A stretch of DNA of 64,000 bases, from NCBI GenBank assembly GCA_947628185.1, contig CANQYW010000006.1:1-64000 (forward strand). The letters run 5' to 3'. This document shows positions 50,941-59,198 of the stretch, piece after piece. The position numbers and the translations under genes were made by a program. Under the pieces are notes generated by a model. The model did not search any database, was not told where the DNA came from, and saw only the letters and a program-made list of their open reading frames with translations. The DNA comes from an uncultured Oscillospiraceae bacterium. GTDB taxonomy: Bacteria > Bacillota > Clostridia > Oscillospirales > Oscillospiraceae. The stretch's first letter is position 1; every line of letters starts with the position of its first letter.

Positions 50941-52401
50941 ATGAGAACGAGAGTATCCTATAAGGTGATCCTGGCCGCGCTTGCGGCAGTTATGCTCATA
51001 TTCTGCGCCGTGGGCGCCGGTGACGGCGAGCGGGGGGCGGTGCTGGGGCTGGAGTCCGGCAGTCTGGAGCTCCGGGAGGGGGAGGCCGTCCCTACTGACG
51101 GCGGCCCCAAGCTCTACGTTGAGCTCCGAGACCTCACCTTCGCCAATGTCCTGACGCCGGAGGGGTTTGAGCTCTCGAACCTCCCCACAGGTGTGGCGGT
51201 GGCGAACGTCATCCGGGAGAGCGACACCCGGTGCGTGCTCTTGCTCTCCGGCACGCCCTCGGAGGGATTGAACCCGGTGAGACTGGGCCTCACGGTCCGC
51301 GCCTCCCAGTTCTCCGGGGAGGGCGTAGGCGACGTGACGGCGGAGTCCGCCCTCACGGTGAGGGTGGAGCCCGCCGCAAGCGACATCGACGAGCCGGGCG
51401 GCGGTGACGAGGATGCACCGGCCCAAAATAACAGCGGCGGGGGATGGAAGAAGTTCCTCTATGTGGCGGCGGGTGTCCTCATATTTGCCGCCGCGGCCTT
51501 CGCGGCCCTCGTCATACTGATGAAGACCACCCCCAAGGGGAAGAAGAGAGTGACCGCCGGGAGCGCCCCGGAGGAGAACCTGGAGGAGGACATGCCCGCC
51601 GGCGAGAACGAGAACGCCGCGCCTCTTGAGAGCGTGGAGGATACTGCCAGTGTGTCGAGTCTCACCATAGGGAAATTCCGCAATATCGGCGGCAGGAAGA
51701 GCCAGCAGGACAGCATCGGGGCGTATCCGCTGGACGGCGGCGCGGGGGTCCTGGCGGTGGTGGCCGACGGCATGGGCGGTCTCACCGGCGGGGACGAGGT
51801 GAGCCGCGGGATAGTCATGTCCATGCTGCGCCAGGCCGGGCGGCTGAGGCCGGAACACATGGACGGCGTACTCCCGGCCATGATAGGCGCTGTGAACGGG
51901 GAGATAAACAGGGAGATCGGCCCGGAGGGCATATACCGCCGGGGCAGTACCGTCGTGGCGGCGCTGGTGCGGAACGGGGCCTTCAACTGGGTGTCCGTGG
52001 GGGACAGCCGGATATATCTCTATAGGGGCGGCGGCGTAATACAGTTAAATCAGGAGCACACCTACGGCGCGGAGCTCATGCGCCGGGTGATAAACGGCGA
52101 GATGTCCGCCTCCGAGGCCGCCACGGACCCCCACAGGGGGAGCCTCACCAGCTTTATCGGCATGGGGAAACTAAAGTACGTGGACGCCTCCGCCCGGCGC
52201 ATAGCCCTTGAGCCGGGGGATAGACTGCTCCTCATGACGGACGGCGTCTTCAGCGGCCTCTCCGACGTGGATATCGGCCGCGTCATCGCTGCCTCCGGCG
52301 ACGCTCGCCAGTGCGCCGAGGCCCTGGAGAGGGCGGTGCTGGAGCTCCGGGACCCCGCCCAGGACAATTTCTCCGCCATAATCATAGGCTACGAGGGCTG
52401 A
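50941..52401 (+). CDS. transmembrane PP2C-type serine/threonine phosphatase
   Basis: A 486-residue protein. It has an N-terminal membrane helix or signal (about 8-26), an Ig-like extracytoplasmic region (about 30-150), a second helix (about 170-196) and a cytoplasmic PP2C domain (about 240-486). Metal-binding motifs are VVADGMGGLTGGDE near residue 274, VSVGDSRIYLY near 353 and a late DN in QDNFSAII. It should remove phosphate from Ser/Thr proteins, possibly the ligands of the neighbouring FHA protein. No Ser/Thr kinase gene lies in the window. Confidence 0.88.
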   Translation: MRTRVSYKVILAALAAVMLIFCAVGAGDGERGAVLGLESGSLELREGEAVPTDGGPKLYVELRDLTFANVLTPEGFELSNLPTGVAVANVIRESDTRCVLLLSGTPSEGLNPVRLGLTVRASQFSGEGVGDVTAESALTVRVEPAASDIDEPGGGDEDAPAQNNSGGGWKKFLYVAAGVLIFAAAAFAALVILMKTTPKGKKRVTAGSAPEENLEEDMPAGENENAAPLESVEDTASVSSLTIGKFRNIGGRKSQQDSIGAYPLDGGAGVLAVVADGMGGLTGGDEVSRGIVMSMLRQAGRLRPEHMDGVLPAMIGAVNGEINREIGPEGIYRRGSTVVAALVRNGAFNWVSVGDSRIYLYRGGGVIQLNQEHTYGAELMRRVINGEMSASEAATDPHRGSLTSFIGMGKLKYVDASARRIALEPGDRLLLMTDGVFSGLSDVDIGRVIAASGDARQCAEALERAVLELRDPAQDNFSAIIIGYEG

Positions 52402-52447
52402 TTTTTGCCTCTCAATAATTCTCTATTTTGACATGGAATTTTTACTT

Positions 52448-52476
52448 TACAGGTAATGAGGTATGTCATATAATAG
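52448..52476 (+). promoter_or_regulatory. promoter of the carrier-like gene and cellulase
   Basis: TTTACA (52448-52453), a 17-bp spacer and TATAAT (52471-52476), 55 bp before the start at 52532. Confidence 0.75.
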
Positions 52477-52531
52477 TCGCGAGAGAGGCGCACTGGGGAC
52501 AGCCCCGTCGCCGTTGAAGGGAGTTATAGAC

Positions 52532-52765
52532 ATGGATCTTGACAGAGAGGAAATAATGGAGCGGGTCGTAGAGGCGGTCGCGGAGTATAAGGATGTGGGC
52601 ACGGAGGACGTGGACACCGGCGCGCTGTTCTCCCGTATGGACCTGGAGCCCGTGGACGTGCTGAGCATCGGCCGGGAGGTCTGCCAGCAGTTTGAGATGG
52701 ACCCGCCCGACGGGGTGGAGTTCAGCCAGACCATCGAGGAACTTGTGGACCTTATCTGCCAATAA
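52532..52765 (+). CDS. acyl-carrier-protein-like protein without the phosphopantetheine serine
   Basis: A 77-residue, acidic, helical protein of ACP size. Its second helix region reads RMDLEPVDVLSIGREV, where a working carrier has DSL; the serine that accepts 4'-phosphopantetheine is replaced by proline or shifted. It therefore may be an ACP-fold scaffold or adaptor. The start at 52532 follows GGGAG. The cellulase gene begins directly after its stop codon. Confidence 0.65.
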   Translation: MDLDREEIMERVVEAVAEYKDVGTEDVDTGALFSRMDLEPVDVLSIGREVCQQFEMDPPDGVEFSQTIEELVDLICQ

Positions 52766-54508
52766 ATGAGATTTTCAATGAAAAAGCTGTCAATTTTACC
52801 CGCGGTGTGCCTGGTTCTCGCCTTGCTCATCGCGGGTTGTGCTAAGGGCGCCCCGGCGGCGCCGACGGAGCCGGAGGACGGGGAGCCAATTTTGAGCGGT
52901 GACGCCGGGAACACACCGGCGGAGCCCGCCCAGGGGACTCCCGACAAAACTGTGCCCGAGGACGCCGGCACGGGAGACCCGGCGGACGCCGCGCCATCCG
53001 AGGGGACTGGGGACGTTGGGGACAACAATGATAATGACAATGGCGGCGACGCCGAAAACACGGGAAACACCGGCGACACCGGGAACGCCGTAGATGCCGA
53101 AAACACCGGCAGCACCGGCGGTTCAGGCAGCACCGGCGGCGCGGGGACGCCGAACGCCCAGACGCCCCCCTCCGTCTCCACCAGCGGCGGCGGGGCCAGG
53201 CCCTCAAAGAACGGGGCCCTGGCGGTGTCAGGCACGCGCCTCGTGGGGTCCGGCGGCGAGAGTGTCCAGCTCCGGGGCGTCAGCACCCACGGCCTCGCTT
53301 GGTTCCCGGGGTATGTGAACGACGAGTGTTTCCGGGAGATATCCGAGGACTGGGGCGCGAACGTGGTGCGCCTTGCCATGTACACGGCGGAGTACGGCGG
53401 CTACTGCTCCGGCGGGGACCGGGAGGACCTTCGGGACCTCGTTCTCCGGGGCGTTGATTACGCCACGCGCCACGACATGTACGTCATCGTGGACTGGCAC
53501 ATCCTCTCCGACGGCGACCCCAACACCCACAAGGACGAGGCAATAGACTTCTTCACCGACATCTCCGCCCGCCTCTCGGATTACGACAACGTGCTCTACG
53601 AGATATGCAACGAGCCCAACGGCGGGACAAGCTGGAGCTCCATAAAGTCCTACGCCCTGGAGGTCATACCCGCCATAAGGGGGAACGACCCAGACGCCGT
53701 GATCCTTGTGGGCACGCCCAACTGGAGCCAGTACGTGGGGGACGCCGCCCGGGACCCGATAACGGAGTACGGCAACATAATGTACACCCTCCACTTCTAC
53801 GCCGCCACCCACAGGGGGTCGCTGCGGGACGCCATGACCTCCGCCCTCGACGCGGGACTCCCCATATTCTGCTCGGAGTTCGGCATTTGCGACGCCAGCG
53901 GGAACGGCGCCCTCGATATCCCCGAGGCGGACGAGTGGGTGAGCGCCATGGAGAAACGCGGCGTGAGCTACGTCATGTGGAGCCTCTCAAATAAGGCGGA
54001 GTCGGCATCTATAATCTCCAGCTCCTGCCAAAAGACCAGCGGATTTTCCGAGAGCGACCTCACGGAGACCGGGAAGTGGCTCATAGAGACATTGGGCGGC
54101 GCGGCGGAGTCCGGCAGCGGGACGGAGCCCGATCCCGCGCCGATCCCGGAGCCGTCGCCGGAACCAGAACCGAAACCTGAGCCCAAGCCCGAACCCGAGC
54201 CCGCGCCGCCGGCGGGGGACGGCGTCACCTGGAGGGCGAGCCTTGTGAACTCCTGGGAGTCCGGCGGGGCGAAGTTCTACCAGTATAGCCTCACCGTCAC
54301 AAATTCCGGCGCGGCCGCCGTCACCTCCTGGAGGATAGAGCTGGAGTTTACCGGGGATATCGCCCTGCAGAGCGGGTGGAACGGCAGCTACAGCGCCTCC
54401 GGCGCGGGGCTCACCATCACGAGCCTTGACTACAACGGCGCACTGTCTCCCGGCGCCAGCACGGGGGACGTGGGTTTCATCGTCTCCGGCGGCAAACTAA
54501 TAGAGTGA
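52766..54508 (+). CDS. GH5 cellulase lipoprotein with C-terminal cellulose-binding module
   Basis: A 580-residue surface enzyme. A signal peptide ends in the lipobox LIAGC, and a long Gly/Thr/Asn/Asp linker (about 30-140) follows. The GH5 endoglucanase domain runs from about 148 to 450, with the acid/base glutamate in YEICNEPNG (near 285) and the nucleophile in CSEFG (near 371). A PEPEP linker leads to a CBM2-like module (about 490-580) starting VTWRASLVNSWE. It cleaves beta-1,4-glucans at the cell surface. A second possible ATG is four codons in; the first abuts the upstream stop codon. Confidence 0.9.
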   Translation: MRFSMKKLSILPAVCLVLALLIAGCAKGAPAAPTEPEDGEPILSGDAGNTPAEPAQGTPDKTVPEDAGTGDPADAAPSEGTGDVGDNNDNDNGGDAENTGNTGDTGNAVDAENTGSTGGSGSTGGAGTPNAQTPPSVSTSGGGARPSKNGALAVSGTRLVGSGGESVQLRGVSTHGLAWFPGYVNDECFREISEDWGANVVRLAMYTAEYGGYCSGGDREDLRDLVLRGVDYATRHDMYVIVDWHILSDGDPNTHKDEAIDFFTDISARLSDYDNVLYEICNEPNGGTSWSSIKSYALEVIPAIRGNDPDAVILVGTPNWSQYVGDAARDPITEYGNIMYTLHFYAATHRGSLRDAMTSALDAGLPIFCSEFGICDASGNGALDIPEADEWVSAMEKRGVSYVMWSLSNKAESASIISSSCQKTSGFSESDLTETGKWLIETLGGAAESGSGTEPDPAPIPEPSPEPEPKPEPKPEPEPAPPAGDGVTWRASLVNSWESGGAKFYQYSLTVTNSGAAAVTSWRIELEFTGDIALQSGWNGSYSASGAGLTITSLDYNGALSPGASTGDVGFIVSGGKLIE

Positions 54509-54520
54509 TATTACAGGAAT

Positions 54521-54545
54521 GCCCCCGGCCTTTCCGGCCGGGGGC
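54521..54545 (+). terminator. cellulase gene terminator
   Basis: Perfect 10-bp stem GCCCCCGGCC (54521-54530) with GGCCGGGGGC (54536-54545), five-base loop, followed by GTCTTG. Confidence 0.85.
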
Positions 54546-54574
54546 GTCTTGCGCTAAATTGACTTAGCTGATGG

Positions 54575-54940
54575 TCACTCCGAGTCTGCCATATCTCTAT
54601 ACTCATCCGCGCCGCAGACGGAGTCCGGGGGGAAGAACTCGTTCACCGGGAAACTTATCCGAGAGAACATGGCGCAGGGGTCCTCGCCGCCGGTGCCGAC
54701 GCACTCCTTCTCCGGCATGCAGTAGTCATAGACGGGGATGAGGAGCTGTGAATCGCGCTCTAAGCGGACTATGGTGAACTGGCCGAGAGTCACGACTATG
54801 CGCCTTCCGGCCCCCTCGGAGACGATGGGGCTGTCGAACATATCGAGTATGTACTGCGGGAGGTCAAGTTCCTCGCTGGGGAGGTCGGAGCAGGTGTCCA
54901 CCACCGAGAGGTCGAGTATGAGCGGGTCCACCGCCTCCAC
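54575..54940 (-). CDS. unknown small protein downstream of the recombinase
   Basis: A 121-residue acidic, soluble protein with five cysteines, several in the C-terminal half (PVYDYCMPEKEC and later). No family was recognised. The start codon is GTG with AAGGGAC before it, 9 bp after the stop of the serine recombinase gene, so the two are co-transcribed. The stretch RRIVVTLGQFTIVRLERDSQ suggests a beta-barrel-like core. Function unknown. Confidence 0.65.
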   Translation of the reverse strand: MEAVDPLILDLSVVDTCSDLPSEELDLPQYILDMFDSPIVSEGAGRRIVVTLGQFTIVRLERDSQLLIPVYDYCMPEKECVGTGGEDPCAMFSRISFPVNEFFPPDSVCGADEYRDMADSE

Positions 54941-54949
54941 AACTGTCCC

Positions 54950-56473
54950 TTAATAGGCAGGCCCGGAGTCCTCAAGCTCCCTAAAGACCACCGTCACCGC
55001 GCCGGATCTATTGACGCTAATGCGCTCTATTATGCGCCGGAGGTCGCGATTTGTCACAGTCTCCAGCGCCAGGAAACGCTCGACCTCCCGTCTGTATGCC
55101 TCGATGTCCCCGCCGCTCACGGCCTCTTGGGGGCGATCTGAGTCAATGTCCATCTCCCGGAGCTCACGGGTGATGATGTCAGTCCTCTGCTTTAGCTCCG
55201 TCATGGTGATGAGGTCATTTGCGTACATCTCCTGATAGCGCTCTTTTTTCGCCAGGAGCTTTTTTCGCCTCTGCTCCACGGCCCCCACGTCCGCTTTTTT
55301 CGCGGCGGGGCCATTGAATTTGCGAAAGTCCGAGAGGACGCCCTCAATAAAGCGCTCCCTGTCGGGGATGAGGGAGGCGAAAAAGCGCCTCAACTCCTCC
55401 ACGAGTTCCGGCTCGTTGATGGTCACGGCGTTTTCGCACCTGACGGCGGTGAACTGGTCGTTGGTACTGCACTTCCAGTAGACCCGGGTGTTTACGTAGG
55501 TGTAGTGTTTCTGGTAGAAGGACTGTCCGCAGTGTTCGCATTTTATGAGCGTGCTGAAAAGGTGCCTGGCGCTGAGACGGGTGCCGGCATGTTGAGGCCC
55601 GGAGTCGTATTGCTTGCGCCTTGTGTTCATGAGCTCCTGGGCCGCGTCAAACTCCTCCGGCGTCACGATGGCCCACTCGGGCCGCTCATGGTGGTAGTGC
55701 TGTTCCTCCGGGAGGAGGACCTGTCTCCCCGTGAGGTAGTCCTCGATCTCGTACTTATTGTTGACGTATCTGCCGCAATAGATGGAGTTTGTGAGGACCC
55801 GCCGCACGCCCCTGGGGTTCCACTCGCAGTCAAATTTGGTCTTTGCGCCCTGGGTGTTGAGCTGGAGGCTTATGGCGCGGCAGCCAAGACCCTCCTCAAG
55901 GTAGAGCCGGAAGATCTCCCGCACCACCCGGGCCTCAGAGTAATTTATCTCCAGGGTGAAATTGTCTATGCGGTCGTAGCCGTAAATGCGCTGGGGGACG
56001 CGGCCCCTCTGGGCGTTCAATTTCTTGCCGAACTTTACCCGGCGGCTCAAGTTCGCGCTCTCCTCCTGGGCCATCGCCCCGAAGAGGGTGAGGACAAATT
56101 CCGACTCCCCCAGGCTGTCCATATTCGCCGTGATGAAGAGGGTGTTCACGCCGCAGCTCTTCAGTGTGCGGATGCTCTGGAGGAAGTCAACGGTGTTCCT
56201 CGCGAGCCGGGAGACGTCCTTCACCACCACCATCTCAAAGAGTCCGGCCCTCGCGTCCTCGATGAGCCGGAGGAAATCGTCCCTCTTTTTAAGGCTCGTC
56301 CCGGAGATGCCCTCGTCGGCGTAGAGCCGGACCAGGGTGTGGCCGTATCTTTGGGCGTACTCCTCAAAGAACTCCTTCTGGTGCCTTAAACTGTCCTGCT
56401 GCTCCTCCTTCTCTGTGGATACGCGGCAGTACGCTGCGATCCTCACGCGCTCGCCGCCCCCTTCCGGCAGCAT
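54950..56473 (-). CDS. large serine recombinase
   Basis: A 507-residue site-specific recombinase. The resolvase domain (about 10-160) has the catalytic serine in YCRVSTEKEEQ and the arginine motif SRLARN. A recombinase domain follows (about 165-290), then a zinc ribbon (CEHCGQ, later C-x-n-C) near 325-365, and a coiled coil (about 400-450). These enzymes integrate or excise phage and mobile elements, or rearrange genes in sporulation. No att pair or phage genes are visible nearby. It may be a stand-alone chromosomal recombinase. Confidence 0.92.
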   Translation of the reverse strand: MLPEGGGERVRIAAYCRVSTEKEEQQDSLRHQKEFFEEYAQRYGHTLVRLYADEGISGTSLKKRDDFLRLIEDARAGLFEMVVVKDVSRLARNTVDFLQSIRTLKSCGVNTLFITANMDSLGESEFVLTLFGAMAQEESANLSRRVKFGKKLNAQRGRVPQRIYGYDRIDNFTLEINYSEARVVREIFRLYLEEGLGCRAISLQLNTQGAKTKFDCEWNPRGVRRVLTNSIYCGRYVNNKYEIEDYLTGRQVLLPEEQHYHHERPEWAIVTPEEFDAAQELMNTRRKQYDSGPQHAGTRLSARHLFSTLIKCEHCGQSFYQKHYTYVNTRVYWKCSTNDQFTAVRCENAVTINEPELVEELRRFFASLIPDRERFIEGVLSDFRKFNGPAAKKADVGAVEQRRKKLLAKKERYQEMYANDLITMTELKQRTDIITRELREMDIDSDRPQEAVSGGDIEAYRREVERFLALETVTNRDLRRIIERISVNRSGAVTVVFRELEDSGPAY

Positions 56474-56488
56474 AGGCGGAGGGCGCCG

Positions 56489-56632
56489 TCACTGGGGCGG
56501 AGGGCCATTCCTTTGGAGCTTAATAAGTTTCTCCAGGGCCAACTGGCGCAGAAGTTTCTCGGACTTTTTTGGGCTGTTGGGGTTAATGAAGATGAATTTA
56601 ATTTTTTGCTTTTCGGCACTTATCAAGACCAC
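56489..56632 (-). CDS. small frame before the recombinase, doubtful
   Basis: A 47-codon basic frame (SAEKQKIKFIFINPNS and on) in front of the recombinase gene, starting at GTG (complement of 56630-56632). Small basic proteins often precede such recombinases in Clostridia. The start signal is poor, so this is a weak call. Confidence 0.35.
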   Translation of the reverse strand: MVLISAEKQKIKFIFINPNSPKKSEKLLRQLALEKLIKLQRNGPPPQ

Positions 56633-56726
56633 CTCATTTCACCATCAGTATATTTTTCGCATGATGGAAAAATGACCGGAGGATATTTTTGATGTGATTC
56701 CGCTGCAACGGCAGACGGGGGAGAGT

Positions 56727-57108
56727 TTACTTTCTCCCTTTTGATTTCGTCAAAAGGGAGGAAAGTAACAAAGAGGGAAAAACGACCAGAGGGGGGATTT
56801 CGATTTCCCCCCTCTGGACTCCCCCTTGGAAACGACCAGGGCCCCCGGGCCCTGGACCCATAGGGGACGGAGACGAGGGGTCGCTTTCTCCCGGTCTCAC
56901 AGCAACACACATGCAGCGCGGCGCTGAGTCGAAGTGCCAAGCCTTTTTGACTGCCAGGGTGAGCGGCTAAGCGGGTTAGACGCAGAAACAACTCAAGGTC
57001 CCCACGCGCGGATATGGTTCCTCCCGTGTGTCTCGACTACTGCCCAAAAGCGTTTTTCTTCCTTTGCTTCTTTCCATTCTTTTTTCGCCAAAAAAGAATG
57101 GAAAGAAG
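56727..57108. repeat. non-coding stretch with four strong palindromes
   Basis: No gene is seen from about 56633 to 57232. Palindromes in order: ACTTTCTCCCTTTTG/CAAAAGGGAGGAAAGT (56727-56768, one bulge); CCAGAGGGGGGA/TCCCCCCTCTGG (56786-56817); CCAGGGCCC/GGGCCCTGG (56836-56855); and a perfect 19-bp hairpin with four-base loop (57067-57108). The second and third are each preceded by AACGA. They look like REP/MITE-type palindromic elements. Confidence 0.7.
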
Positions 57109-57177
57109 ACCTCCCCGGGACTGCCAGACCCGATAAAACGGTAAGATCACACACTTGAAACATGATCAAGACATAGT

Positions 57178-57215
57178 AAAGAGCACAGCCGGACAAACTG
57201 CCGACTGTGCTCTTT
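57178..57215 (-). terminator. terminator of the PH-like membrane protein gene
   Basis: AAAGAGCACAG (57178-57188) pairs with CTGTGCTCTTT (57205-57215). On the minus strand the stem ends in TTT and lies just after the gene stop at 57233. Confidence 0.8.
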
Positions 57216-57232
57216 CGCGTTCATGGTAACGC

Positions 57233-57730
57233 TCACCGCGCTCTCCGGTTGACCAGGAGCTTTCCCGTGTTATAATACTCCAATTTCACGGGGCATGTGG
57301 TCTCCACGGCGCGGATGCGTTTCTCGGTGTAGTACATAAAGAGCTTATCCCGGGGCGGCCATTTGAGCATCATCTCAAAACGCTCCTGGTCGCTCATCTT
57401 CACGGGGGAGAAGTAGATGTAGAGCTCGCCCGTCCTGTCGGAGTCCTGTTTTTTCAGGACCTTCGTCCCGGCAACGCCCGCCTCGGCCACCTGGTCCCAT
57501 GTCATGGCCTTTGACGCCCGGCCCAAAAAACGGCGGCTGACGCCCTTCCCGTCCACCGTGACGCGGGCGGCGAAGACGGGCAGGATCCCAAGGAAGATGA
57601 GGGCGATGGCGAGATTCAATACCCCAGCCAGGATCCTCCCGGCAGAGAACGCGAAGATGGAGAGGGCCAGCGTCACCGCCGCCGTGGCGATACTCGCTGC
57701 CATCTTGAGGGGATGGACGATAAAGCTCAT
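57233..57730 (-). CDS. membrane protein with possible PH-like domain
   Basis: A 165-residue protein. Two hydrophobic segments (about 10-30 and 33-56) are followed by a soluble region starting RVTVDGKGVSRRFLGRASKAMTWDQV, a pattern seen in bacterial PH (bPH) domains. The tail is basic. The function is unknown. It follows the ROK regulator gene by 25 bp on the same strand, so both may be one transcript. Confidence 0.65.
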   Translation of the reverse strand: MSFIVHPLKMAASIATAAVTLALSIFAFSAGRILAGVLNLAIALIFLGILPVFAARVTVDGKGVSRRFLGRASKAMTWDQVAEAGVAGTKVLKKQDSDRTGELYIYFSPVKMSDQERFEMMLKWPPRDKLFMYYTEKRIRAVETTCPVKLEYYNTGKLLVNRRAR

Positions 57731-57755
57731 TTTTCGGCTCAGCCTCCTGTGGGTC

Positions 57756-58979
57756 TCATTCGATGTATGTCTCCAGGTCGTTCCGGACGGCTATGGCAGC
57801 GCCCCCCAGGGCGCCGCTGAAGGGGTCGGGCATGATGAACTCAAAGTGGGTGTCAAGATTGGTGCCGGTGTAAAGGTTCCTGTGGACCACCTCTAACAGG
57901 CTCTCCCGGTTCTCCTGGGAGGTGAAGAGTCCTGCCTCGATGAGTATGAGGTCCGGCCAGGCGAAGTTCTCGATGTTCGCTATGACCACGCCCAGGGAGT
58001 TTATGGCGGTGCGGATGACGTGGGCGATGCCCGTCTCGCCCCGCTCCTGGGCCTCCACTATCTGAGAGATGGTGGGCGTCCTGCCGCCGCAGATCTCCCG
58101 CAGTATGGGGGCCTCCCCCAGGTGCATGGCCTCCTCGCACCGGGCGATTACGGTCCTGTCGCTGGAGTACGCCTCCAGGCACCCGTGGTTGCCGCAGATG
58201 CACTCGGGACCCGAGGGGTCCAATACCATGTGGCCCGCCTCGCCCCGGCCCACCAGGACCCCGTAGTCCTGGACAAAGTTATATATGAGCGGGCAGGCGA
58301 TACCGGCGGAGACGAACATGTAGGCGAAGGAGGGGACCTGGTTCAGGAGCTCCCGCCTAAAAAGCTGTGCGGCGAAGGCCCTGGCGCAGGCGTTGTTCTC
58401 CACAAGGATGGGGCCCGCGTAGCCCGAGAGACGGCGCAGATCCCCGGCCACGTCCCGGTCGGCCCAGCCGTAGCCCGGGTGTTTCACCAGGACCCCCCGG
58501 GATGAGTCCACAAGGCCCGGCAGGCACACCCCCAGGCCCATGACCTTCTCCAGGGGGACGCCGCACTGGCCGATGGCCTCCCGGACGATCTCAGCCGTGG
58601 AGGCGATGTTCTCCTCGTACTCGTGGAAGGGGGTGTCGTCCAGCTTTGACCAGACGATGTTCCCCCGGTAGTCCGTCACGCAGAGGCTCCTGAGTGTCCC
58701 GCGCATCTCCACCCCCAGGAAGTACCGGGACTCCGGCACGATGTCCAGCAGACGGACCCGGCGGCCCAGAGCGCCGCCCTCCTCCGCGAAACCCACCTCC
58801 CGGATGATGTCCCCGGTGATCATGCTGTTGATGTTCGTGGTGATGGTGGGCATCGTGAGACCCAGGTTCTCCGAGAGGGCGCCCCTGGTGATGGGCCCGT
58901 AGTGGTAGACCATCCGGCGGATAGCCGCCTGGTTGGAAATCTTGATTCGTGGAAGGTTATTTCCCTGCGCAGTCCCCAT
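57756..58979 (-). CDS. ROK family transcriptional regulator (NagC/XylR type)
   Basis: A 407-residue protein. An N-terminal winged helix (about 10-75; PITRGALSENLGLTMPTIT) is fused to a sugar-kinase-like ROK domain (about 85-407). The zinc signature GEAGHMVLDPSGPECICGNHGCLEAY is complete in its parts (H and CxCGxxGC). An NGPG-type kinase site is not evident, so it is likely a sugar-responsive repressor and not a kinase. The start at 58979 has GAGGTA upstream. It faces the oligopeptide transporter operon in the same direction. Confidence 0.9.
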   Translation of the reverse strand: MGTAQGNNLPRIKISNQAAIRRMVYHYGPITRGALSENLGLTMPTITTNINSMITGDIIREVGFAEEGGALGRRVRLLDIVPESRYFLGVEMRGTLRSLCVTDYRGNIVWSKLDDTPFHEYEENIASTAEIVREAIGQCGVPLEKVMGLGVCLPGLVDSSRGVLVKHPGYGWADRDVAGDLRRLSGYAGPILVENNACARAFAAQLFRRELLNQVPSFAYMFVSAGIACPLIYNFVQDYGVLVGRGEAGHMVLDPSGPECICGNHGCLEAYSSDRTVIARCEEAMHLGEAPILREICGGRTPTISQIVEAQERGETGIAHVIRTAINSLGVVIANIENFAWPDLILIEAGLFTSQENRESLLEVVHRNLYTGTNLDTHFEFIMPDPFSGALGGAAIAVRNDLETYIE

Positions 58980-59042
58980 AGCTATGTACCTCGTCCCTAA
59001 TAAGCGATTTGACATAGATTTTGCTGATATCATAATGATTCC

Positions 59043-59071
59043 AGTATACTTTGTTTATGGGGATTTGTCAA
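59043..59071 (-). promoter_or_regulatory. promoter of the ROK regulator
   Basis: Minus-strand TTGACA (complement of 59066-59071), a 17-bp spacer and TATACT (complement of 59043-59048), 64 bp before the start codon. Confidence 0.8.
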
Positions 59072-59129
59072 AATAAATCGTTCCTTTCGGCCAGAGTTTC
59101 GAGAAAAAATTGCGAGGGGCTCTTATGGC

Positions 59130-59163
59130 GGGGTCCGGGACCGCGTTGGCGATCCCGGACCCC
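59130..59163 (-). terminator. terminator of the opp operon
   Basis: Perfect 11-bp stem GGGGTCCGGGA (59130-59140) with TCCCGGACCCC (59153-59163), loop of 12. On the minus strand it is followed further on by a TTTTTT stretch. Confidence 0.8.
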
Positions 59164-59198
59164 AGGAATGAAGGAAAGAAACGCCCTCCGGAAGGGAC

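Noticed and set aside
53000-53160. Repetitive DNA resembling short tandem repeats inside the cellulase gene
   Set aside because: It encodes the Gly/Thr/Asn/Asp linker in frame; it is not an independent repeat element or CRISPR.
52447-53385. Minus-strand frame rich in Pro/Ser/Ala opposite the cellulase linker
   Set aside because: It is the complement of the repetitive Gly/Thr linker codons and has no domain or start signal.
56623-57196. Short open frames on both strands in the palindrome-rich gap
   Set aside because: They consist of low-complexity translations of the hairpins and lack start signals.
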